Part shown: positions 27,556 through 37,200 of the stretch, piece by piece
Layout: each line of letters starts with the position of its first letter
Numbering within the stretch: position 1 is the first letter of the stretch
Assembly: GCF_023856365.1 (NCBI RefSeq)
Contig: NC_064555.1
Span: forward strand, 17,618,254 to 17,682,253
DNA: 64,000 nt
Origin: Brienomyrus brachyistius
Taxonomy: Eukaryota; Chordata; Actinopteri; Osteoglossiformes; Mormyridae
Reading direction: 5' to 3'
Position numbers and translations under genes: made by a program
Notes under the pieces: generated by a model
The model's input: only the letters and a program-made list of their open reading frames with translations
Told to the model about the DNA's origin: nothing
The model's database searches: none

Positions 27556-30500
27556 TCAGTCACTCCCGAGCACCCCCTCAGTTTTGACCCAGGTGAGCGT
27601 GTACGTGCTGTGGACCTTTGGCAGCGGGTGCCGCAGGATGGTGTTCCCAGTGCCCGCGGCGCTGTGCAGCAGGCTGAAACCTGCCACGTCAAGCCCACGG
27701 ATGGCACTGTACCAGAAGCGCACCACCTCGGTGTCACTGCCGGCCACCTCGAAGCCAGCCCACTGCAGGTGCACTGTCAGAAGCAGCTGCTGGATCCTAC
27801 CCAGGGTGCCGTCGAGAGCCCAGCTCTCCAGGACACGCCATTCTGCGCTCTCCAGGTCCGCGTTGAGAAAATGAACCTGAACAGAACATGGAGAGGGACA
27901 GATGGTCTGATATCTTCAGCAATCGAACACAGACATAGGCCAGGATGCAAATGCACAGATGGACACACATTATATAGCTGAGTCAATATTCATTGTAGGC
28001 ACCCAGTCATGCACATGTTCAGAAATTACACCATGCTTGGCGATAATTGTATGATAAAGTTTTAATTGTCCAGGTACAAAATAATGAGGAAGTAAAGTAA
28101 TTATGAATTTTTAAAAGTAATTGCCTGGATCATCATATTTTTGGCCATCAACTGAGGTCAAATATTTGCCATGTATGAAAGGCACAGGCCAGTTGTAGAG
28201 TTATTTAATGGGCAAAGATGTTCCAGACTGGATTTGACTACGTTCTGCAATGAAGTGACGCTGAGATAAGGGGGAAACAATGACACCTTGTGGAAATGTT
28301 AGGCACTAACAGCTTTCAGGACTGATCGGAGTCCAAGTCCCCACTGGAGGGGCTGGAAGCGTGCATGTGTGAGACAGTGGACACTGTTGCCATGGAGGCT
28401 CTTTGTGGCACAGAAAGTGTTGCTGGAGCAATGGAGAGTCAGATGGTGAATTTATCACCTCTCTGTGTCCCAGGGTGTCCATGATGGCACTAAGCCTCCT
28501 GGGTAAGCCATTTCCAGGTCTGTTCTGCACCCCTCCTCGGGGCCCCCGCCAGTCAATCCAGATGCGGTGCTGCTGAACCCGGCCTGAAGCAGACTCCCTC
28601 CTTGGGCTTGGGTCAAACTGGTGCACCTCACAACCCGCCCACAGCATCTTTTCCACAAAGGCTCTGTCCTTCTGGTCCATGCTGAAGACAGCAGAACAGG
28701 TGGAGAAAGTGGAGTAACTGTCCAGCAGGTTCTCACCAGCACAAATTTATAATCTGAATGGCCTCAGCCTAGCAAAGAGACGGAAAGCTTTAATTGGTCC
28801 TAAAAGTGCGTCTTCGTAAATGTGCCAGTGTAGGAAGACATGCCTGAAGGAGTAGGAGACGCAGGACCGCGGCTGATCCAGTGGCAGCTTCCAGCCATCT
28901 GCACACAAGGCCCATGAGCTGGTCAGGGTCACAGCCTGGGACTCGCCTGGAAGGAGCACCTGAGAACACTGCACCTTTACAGGGGGACAGCAGGCAAATG
29001 TCACTGGATCACCAATATGTGATAGATATACACTACATGGCCAAAAGTATGTGGACACCCCTATTAATTAGAGAAATTGGCTTATTAAGCTACACCTATT
29101 GCTGAAACAGGTGTATAATTAAGCACACAGCCGTTCAATCTCCATGAGCTAACATTGGCAGCAGAATGGGTGGCCATACAGAAGAGGTTAGTGACTTTCA
29201 ACTTGGCACCATCATAGGATGCCATGTCTCCAACGAGTCTGTTTGCCAAATTTCTGCCCTTCTAGAGATGCTCTGGGGGGTATTCCACAAAGCGGGATTT
29301 CCCAGTTAGCTAGATAACTTGAGCCAAATGAGAAAACTGTCCAATAGGTAAAGTGGTAAGTGATATTCCTATTGGGCACTTCCTACATTTGGCTTAAGAT
29401 ATCTGGCTAATGAAGAGATCCTGCTTTGTGAAATAGCCTCAACATCAGCCACAAGGGACGAGATCATGACCTGGAAACACCTGGGAGCGAGTTCACTTAC
29501 AAACTCACAGTAAGTGATGAGATCATGACCTGGAAACACTGGGGAGTGAGTTCATATACAAACTCACAGTAAAGGACCTGACCACCCAACATCAATACCC
29601 AACCTGAATGGCAGCAAGTCCCACCAGCAAGGTTCCTGTATCTGCTGGAAGGCCTTCCCAGAAGAGGAGAGGCTTTTATCGCCATTATGGCCATCCAACC
29701 TTATATTAATACCCTTGGTTCTGGAATGAGGTACTGGATAAGCTGGTGGTCACATGCATTTGGCCTTACAGTGTATCTGGGCTCTGGTTGATACAATGAG
29801 GTTTGGCTCGTCTCCACTGGGGATCAGATTACAGGACAAACGTTACAAAGAGGCACCAACTTCATCTATCTGTTCAAGCATATTATCTACTGAATCCGAT
29901 ATTCATATCTGTGGTAATTCTTTGCATTTATCAGTTTGGAAACTTGGTCATTCCTATATACACTGTATGGTACTGTTAAAATATTGAAGATAGCAATGAA
30001 ATACAAAAGGAGTCAACACAATTCAGTGTCCCACAACCCTGAGCAGGATAAGCGGGTAGGATGGATGGAAGGACAATTCAGTGGTATTTTATGCTGGTCC
30101 TGTTTGTCGAGTCCAAACACGCAGCAGAAAGACCAGTCCACTCAGCCAACACATAACACGGCGTGCCGTCGGATTCTCAGGAGGACTTACTTGCGGCGTG
30201 GTGATATAGGTAACAAACCTTTCCACCTCTGCCGTGAGAGAGGGCCTGCTGGCTGCCCAGGGCCATAGCGCCAGCTGCTGCCTGGCGCCCTCCTATGGAC
30301 AGATGACATGATTGCATGTTGGATTAGCACAACATGCTGTGCAGTGGCTCAGTGTATGTGATGAACAATCCCTGAATACACAATGAGCTCTGGTACATGC
30401 CTAAATAGATTTTGGACCATGTCAAAGGGAATTTCTTTGAATGACTATAAAATATTTGTCAGGGTGATTAATGATGATATTTTAAAGGCAGAATCCAAAT

Positions 30501-32799
30501 GTTAGTGTAGTGTATTACCATGCTGGCCAAACCCTACAGGCCAGAATGTACAAAAAAAACACCCAAAATAATCCCTCAAGTTAGCAGACTTGAACGAAAA
30601 AAGAACTTGACATTTTCATCCCATCTAAGCTCCCAGCTAAGAAAGTAGCCAGGGCTAAGGTTTGAGGGTCTGTCCCTAATGGAATCTGATTTATCAAGTT
30701 GGTATGGTGGCGTACCGATAAGCGGGAGCCCCTCTGCTCCCCTACTGCACTTGGGGCAAGTGCTCTGATGGCCTCTGCTCACGTTTAATATGTTACCACT
30801 GGACCAAACATGTAGCAGGGGATTCTGGGTAAAGTTAAGAGGCCACACTGAAGGTCAAACCACAGAAAATGGAAAGCAAGTACAGCACAATAATTTAAGT
30901 GCAAGTCTGAGCGGCTGAATACTTTTGGTCTGTCAGATTTTTTTTTTTTGGGGGGGGGGGGGGGGGGTCATTATAGTTCAGAAAAACCAGCCGTGGCGGG
31001 GTTGGAGGTCGGGACCTTTCGGTCTCCCGTGTCTGTTTCTAGCCTCCACCTGGGGGCATTTGGCGTTTTGAATACCCTGAGAATTATTCTCATTCCTACC
31101 CAACAACTGCACCCCACCCCCAACAGTACGCAGACTCCCCCCCCCCCCTCCCCTTCCCCACCACCTACAACATGTCACCATGGAGATCACCAGCAAGAAA
31201 AAGGGGGTGGGTGGGGGAATGACTCACTAGACAAGCCTGAGTCAGAGGATTTTCCCTGGGGGGCTGGGTGTGCACCGAGAGAGAAGCACGAGAAAGGAGA
31301 ATGGGAAGAGGAGAGAAGATGGTGGGGAACACAAACTGGGTTACTCCCCGGGGAAGGAGCCCCCAGGAGCCGCACCTCCTCGTCGTGCTGTGCCTAAGGT
31401 GCCTCTGGCTGTTAGTGTGGTGACCCTGTCTGCACCTTCCCACATCGCCCAGCACTTAGCCAAGGACCAGCTCTGCTCCCATTCCCAGTACATTGTTCCC
31501 AGGCTAGTCTGCGTTCCCACACTGGAGCATCAGGCACCACGCGAGCGTGCCCACTGGCACATCCCCCACGCCGGGCTCCAGCGACGCGTACCCAGCTGCC
31601 ACTCCCCACCACCATGACACTCAAAAAGCCATCTAAATGCGCTGTGGGGCTGTGGCATCGTCTGGTTGTATAAGATGGAAAAAAAACAGTACTGAGTAAA
31701 GGAACTGGCTAAAATCTTATGTGGGGGGCAAATTTGAAAAGAAATTTAAACCTATATGCAACTTGACATGTCTCAGGGACCTTAGTCTGTCTTTACACTG
31801 TGACACCACCAGTGTAGCATACACTGAGCAACAGTTTTACTTGATGGTATTACCCTTATAGACAGATTGACCAACTTTATGTAAATAAAGTGCATTGGCA
31901 GTTGCAAATGCCGAGGTAGCCTACCGTTGCAAAATAATGAAAAAAGAAACTTTGCCCTTCAGAAGTAATCCATTTTGGTGCGTGACATTAAACATGCTGA
32001 TTTGTTATTTCGCATCTCAAGACGGATTTGCATTTATAACATGTGCCTTTTACACCAAAGCGAAAGTTCATTTGCGCACTGGCCGGTTTCTCCATTTGGC
32101 GTGGAAACAGAGGGTCGCTTCGCTAGCGCTAATTTTAGTTTCAAAATACTGCCGCCTGCTGCTGTCTTTGCTGGTTTTTTAACCGACTGGTGAGACTGCT
32201 GACGACTGTGCAAGGTGAGGTCCCCATCGGCGCCCACTGTCACACTGCAGCTGCGCCACAAACGCTTATCGAGCGTCGGATCGCCTGTACTTCCCAGCGC
32301 CTGTTATAAATCTCTCAGTACGTTCGTGTCATCACAAGGCGAGCAGTTGGGAATGTCAGTTAAAACTGCACCTCATACCCTGACAGGTTTATACCACTGT
32401 TGGGTTGTGCAAAGCAGGTCCTGTACCCTTCGTTGTTTTATGAATTACTTTTCTGCACATATATCGACTGCTGTATGTGTCTTTTACCTGCCGTGGGGTT
32501 TCTTCGTTCCGGATTTCATACCCGTGTGGACCGGACGCCCCTCGGGGCCCCTCCTCCTCGTCCCAGAGCTCGGGGCCCGAGTTCTCGGCGTTCCGGGACT
32601 TGACACTGCCGTCCGGTAGAGACACACTCCGGCCGCTCTCGATGCTAATGATGGTGAAAGCGAACTCCTGGGAGGAGTCGTCGCGGTGAGTCCCAGGCAA
32701 TATCACTCCTACCAAAATCTGCAGTAGCAGGAGCAGTGGTATGATCAGCAGGCAGAGCCGCGGGAGAAGGCGGCGCAGACCACCGCTGCCGGCTCGCAT
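27556..32799 (-). CDS. METTL24-family membrane-anchored methyltransferase-like protein, 362 aa, 5 exons
   Basis: Exons: 32488-32799, 30191-30292, 28844-28974, 28459-28681, 27556-27876. Introns 1, 2 and 4 are GT-AG; intron 3 needs a GC donor (CAG|GCATGT at 28843). Residues 12-36 are a signal-anchor helix rich in Leu/Ile, and residues 37-104 a variable stalk. From about 112 the sequence follows METTL24: WPWAASRPSL, VERFVTYITTPQ, ALCADGWKLP, then GCEVHQFDPSP, IWIDWRGP, ADLESAEW and VHLQWAGFEVAGSD with VVRFWYSAIRGL. Length equals METTL24 (about 366 aa in human). The family has a methyltransferase-type fold with no proven substrate; an N-terminal anchor suggests a Golgi or secretory location. The usual glycine-rich SAM loop after YSF reads SMDQKD here. 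The gene lies between wasf2 and ahdc1, so it is probably a duplicate of METTL24 rather than METTL24 itself. Intron 2 carries nested transposons. Confidence 0.88.
29279..29440. mobile_element. Palindromic MITE nested inside the Tc1-like element
   Basis: About 162 bp almost wholly self-complementary. The left arm starts TATTCCACAAAGCGGGAT and the right arm, reversed, reads TATTTCACAAAGCAGGAT. The complementarity continues through AACTTGAGCCAAATG / ATCTTAAGCCAAATG to an inner CCAATAGG...CCTATTGG. It resembles the short hairpin elements known as Angel in fish, but the family name is from memory. Confidence 0.7.
29459..29575 (+). repeat. 59-bp tandem duplication inside the Tc1-like element
   Basis: Two adjacent copies that begin GAGATCATGACCTGGAAACA and end AAACTCACAGTAA, about 90% identical. 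Confidence 0.85.
30938..30967. repeat. T12-G18 homopolymer junction
   Basis: A T run directly followed by a G run in intron 1 of the METTL24-family gene. Confidence 0.85.
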
Positions 32800-35022
32800 G
32801 GTCCTGTCGCACAGCAGACCATAGCGTTGTATCCCCTCGGATAAAGCGGTATGCTGGAGCCTGGACCTTATCCGGGCGCTATGCGTGGGAGTGGTAAGGC
32901 ACTGTTATCTGCAACTTCCCAAACGGACACGGCGCCCCTCCTCCCTTTCATTCCTAGGGCAAGAGGTGAAGGAGTTACATTCTGTCAACCGGTGGGCCTG
33001 AAAGCCAGTCACCACATTGTTGGAATTACCATAACTTTGTGTCCATTTAACGCCTTCCCATTATTCAGATAAGTTTTAAGTATGATTTTTTTTAATCCTT
33101 CAACGTTGCTAGTACTCCAGCACCAAATCCAGTTTGTGATACAAATCAAAATCAACATTGACTACAGAAAAGCAATCTACCAAAAACTACGGGTGGTTCA
33201 AATCAATCAGATGAGAAGCGCTACCCGTCGCCGCGAGGCTACCCCAGGATAACCATTATGAGACAATTAATCAAACTACCCAGTGCCGCTTGCTATAGCC
33301 ATGCAGTAAAAACGCCCCTTAATACGCCTCAATAGGGCCGATGGGTGCATGGCAGATCTACCTTTAGGATTTTGATGTGGTCAAAAAAATGCCATCTTAG
33401 TGAACGGAATGCTTATGTAAATACCGCAACAAATATCCGACATTAACTGCGGAGCCAAGCTGCCGAAGTTTGACGTCTTTTTGGACCATTCACACAGACA
33501 AGCACAAGTAGCTTACGGAAGCCAGAAGGAGATCATTTCCAAATGAGAACAACCTAATTGACGAATATTGTGTGTGTGTATATATACATATATTACCCCA
33601 GTCCAAGTGAAGTTGTCAGATGACGTAATTTTCAATGACTATAATTTAAAGCGACTGATTAAACATCACATTATGTAACGGCAAATATAATTCTTATTGT
33701 TTATAACCTGGTCATTTGTCGCATGTCAACTACTTTACGGAGATATGATAGTTTTGGTTATGTACTGTTGTTGTTAATACAGAAAATCAAAACTTTAGGC
33801 CTACCGGACATCAAACGTTATCTGTATTGCTTTAGGTGTATGAGTGTCCTGGTAAAATGTTAGTCTATGGTTAATCCATTTAAAATGTGTAGGTTAACCT
33901 GTTTAACTTTGAGGTAATCACGTAGTTTTCATTTTGCACAAGAAGAATGGAATGCGGTAAAAAAAAAAAAAAAAGTTGGCTCGGGTGTCCCCCGGATTAA
34001 GCGCTGAAGATTCGCGAGTTAGACAGCAGGTGGCAGACTAACGTAATGGTCGCATTTAATGCGAACTGCGAAGCCGCTGGACGCCGTGGTTACTGCAGAT
34101 TGTCACCGTGTAAGAATCGGTTTCAGGACTAAACCGAAGACTTCGATTAAACCTAAAATAAAAAAGAGCTTTAGCATTTCAACAGCTTCATGCGGTCTTT
34201 CCTTTGAATACAAAAGCCAACAGAACGCACAGTGATTGCTAATTATACCAATGCAAAATAAAGCAATGGGTACGATGGAAGTGCTGGAAATTGAAGAGTT
34301 CAACGGATGCAGCAGACAGGTACCATAGCTTGATTCTCCACTCGCGTGTCCTCGGCTGAACTCGGGCTCCGCGCGCGCTCATTATTATGTCTGACGCCAA
34401 CAGAACAGAAGTGCCGCGTTCCATCTGCCTGAGCGGCGCGTTCCCGGCCAGAATACTAACGAGCGCTCGAAGTCCAAAATCACTGCCTATCTCCATGCAC
34501 CTCGCCAGTGAATCAAGGCAATCAATACGCCGCCACGCAGCGGTGCCCGCGAATATGCGCGTGAACGGCACGCAAAAAGACCGGCGTCGGTACCGCTCAG
34601 CGCCCAAGACCGAAACGGGGACGTGCGCTACATGATGTCGGACTTTTCCGTTGCAGTCTTTACAGAAATCTCTAACATTGACGGTGCATTAACAGTCTGA
34701 TACAAAATATTACTGCGCTTAGCTGTCAACATGTTTAATTTGAATGACCTTAAGGTGAATGTTTTTTTTAATCTGTCAAGTTTTATTTGTAAATTAAAGG
34801 AAACATTTTAATGTCAAACAACAACAAGGTAAAAAGGGTTGATAAAAGGCTGGTTGTTAAAGTTAATGTCGGTTTTGACGGTTTACCTTTAAATTAATCT
34901 CAAACTTCTTGATCTCAGATATCATTCGGTTAGGCAGTGAAATAACATTTTATACATTTATCCAACTCAGTTATCCTGAGTGAGCACTTTAGCCGCGGCA
35001 GTAGGATTTTGAAAAACATATC

Positions 35023-35028
35023 TTTATT
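35023..35028 (-). terminator. Candidate poly(A) signal for ahdc1
   Basis: Minus-strand AATAAA about 2.2 kb beyond the ahdc1 stop; compatible with the long 3' UTR of AHDC1 genes but not proven. Confidence 0.35.
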
Positions 35029-37002
35029 TCAGAGTGACCGTTTCTTTGAAGCCACAGGCTCTCTGTCCCACACTGTCCCAGCGGACTCACCCAGAGGCTA
35101 TGAAGACGTTTGGTGACAGCAGTGCTAGATGCCCCCTATATCCACATTTCCCTGCAGGGAAGAGGCTTTGGTAATTGCAGAGATAGACCTGCTTCTTTAA
35201 TCTTTCTGAGATTCAAACGGGTTAAAGCTACATATGCATTTGCAGATTCTGGGAAAAGTACAGAAGTACGTCAATGATTCTCTACATCAAGATGACCTAC
35301 CTGCTTTTGCTTTGTGACACAGTGATGTCGACCCCAGGAGTGTTTGGATGACCGTAGACAGTAAATACTGGGCTCTAATTAAACCCAGTGAAAGGGTAGA
35401 GTCTCCATGGAAAGTTAAATAGCGAATAGCCCCCCCCCCCCAAAGTAATCTCAGACCAGGCATGGATTAGCAATGGTCAGAACCAAATGTGTATTTAAAT
35501 ATTTGCACCTCAGGGATATGATATGTAACAGACAGATACAATATTCCATCACACAAATCACCGTACAACACAGTTAGGAGACCGGGAAGAAGAAACGGAG
35601 AAAAGAGTAAATGAAAATCAGAGAAGGAAAAGAGGAGGAGAAGGCAGTCCAGTCCACACCCTGAGATCCAGAACTCAACTCTCTCATCGGACCGGAACCA
35701 CGGACCCGCTCTCTCTCCGCGCCCCGCACGAACAGGGGTATGTACACGTACACAAGTCTGATTCTTTGGGGTGAGCACATGATATTTAGTGTCTTTTTTG
35801 TTCTCTTTTAAGAAAACATACCAAACAAACGAACAAACAAAATCTACAGGGTGAGACCATGCCGTAGTTAACGTCACAGAAAGTACAGGAGAAGGGCTCG
35901 CGAGGTTGGGGGAGGGGGTGGTTGGGGGGGCTGGGGGTAAGAGCCAGGGCGCAACCTCTCAGCCACTGCAGGAGCTCAGTTATCTACATTAGCATACACC
36001 AGTGTCTGCCCATACTGGTTAGAGCAGCTCAGCTCTGCACAGTAAAACGCAAAGCCTTTCAGTGCATATTTCACATTACTGTAAGAACATCACCATTTTG
36101 TCGTTGTGTTTTTTTTCCCCTCCTTGCCCTTGTTTCCAAAGTCTATGTACAGATGCTGGTATCGTATGAGCGCTGTAAGAGTGTGCAGGAGCCTCGCGGG
36201 GGGGGGGGGGCCACGCTGGTTGCTAGGTGGCAGAAGCGGTTAGGGGAGGTGAGGTCGTCGATCATTCGGAGAGCGTGACTGGAGATGGTGTCGAGACTGC
36301 AAGAGGAGAGCAGAGACAGCAACGCCGGTCACTATTTTCTGTAGTTGTTTCTTTGAGTCATTAAAACGTCAGATCAGCTGTGGAGGAGAGCATAAAACTG
36401 TATTGACTGAAAAACGAAAGGGGGGAGGACTGTACTGATCTGCAGGGCGACAGAGGCAGAGGGTGGGGGGCTGAGACGCACCTGGACTGCATCTGCGGAG
36501 ACAGGCTCAGCGTCCTCATAGTCAGGGTCTTTGTGTCCCCTCGATCAGACCTGTCAGTCCTTTGTCATTTTTGGCTTCTCCTCTATTCTCTACTGCCCCA
36601 TCTCATGCCCCCACCCCCTGCCAGGATGGTCCCCCTCCCCCAGTCACAGAGGTTACATGTGTGTCTGTGTGCGCTCCGCTCCGCACGTGGACAGTGTGTG
36701 GAGTCACAGTCTCTGGATGCCAGGGTGTGAGTGTCATGTGCTACAAGCTGTGTGTTTATGTCCATGTGGTGTGACCATGTGTGTGTGCGTGCGTGTGCGT
36801 GCGTGTGTGCGTCATCATTTCTTGATTGTCACTGCTGGGGCACGCTGAAGTGCGTCCATTAAGAAGAAAATCATGTGTCGACGGTTGTCACATAACATTG
36901 CCACCATTGTTAATATATTTAAAAAGTTTTTCAAGAAGTCATTCTCCTTTAAAAAAAAAGTAAAAAATCTGAAAAAGCATGAGATGGACCTGCACTGGCA
37001 CC

Positions 37003-37007
<5 letters not shown>

Positions 37008-37034
<27 letters not shown>
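37008..37034. repeat. (GA)n microsatellite
   Basis: Pure GA run about 170 bp beyond the ahdc1 stop, in its probable 3' UTR. Confidence 0.9.
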
Positions 37035-37200
37035 ATACAGTCAGTCATTAAAGGCTGCCTCTTCCAGTCACGAGCTTAGAATCACGCTTGGGCCATGATA
37101 ACATGGACACATGAATGGACACATGAGCCAATGGCTCCTGCCTTATCAAAGATGTGCTCTCGCTGCAGTCGTACCTGCGGCCTGCTCACCCGACGGAGTC

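Larger units (their letters stand above)
29031..29773. mobile_element. Tc1/mariner-like deletion derivative with TA target duplication
   Basis: A 743-bp element. The left end CACTACATGGCCAAAAGTAT and the reverse complement of the right end (CACTGTAAGGCCAAATGCAT) form imperfect inverted repeats. TA dinucleotides flank both sides (29029-29030, 29774-29775). The left third resembles the 3' part of fish Tc1 transposons (the GTGTCCACATACTTTTGGCC end on the minus strand). No transposase frame survives. It sits in intron 2 of the METTL24-family gene. Confidence 0.75.
32800..37200. other. METTL24-family promoter side, spacer, and probable ahdc1 3' UTR
   Basis: No coding region was recognised. 32800-33000 is the 5' flank of the METTL24-family gene. 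34320-34640 is CpG-rich with overlapping ORFs on both strands (e.g. 34239-34607 minus, 34387-34635 plus) that match nothing I know. From about 35.0 to 37.2 kb is the likely 3' UTR of ahdc1, with a minus-strand AATAAA at 35023-35028. Confidence 0.5.

Noticed and set aside
32389..32487. Extension of METTL24-family exon 1 to the end of its open frame
   Set aside because: A clear donor (CAG|GTAAAA) ends the exon at 32488 and the next exon joins in phase there, so the extra codons are intronic.
34239..34640. CpG-rich block with ORFs on both strands, considered as an exon
   Set aside because: No protein resemblance; the composition alone explains open frames in all directions. Perhaps a CpG island.
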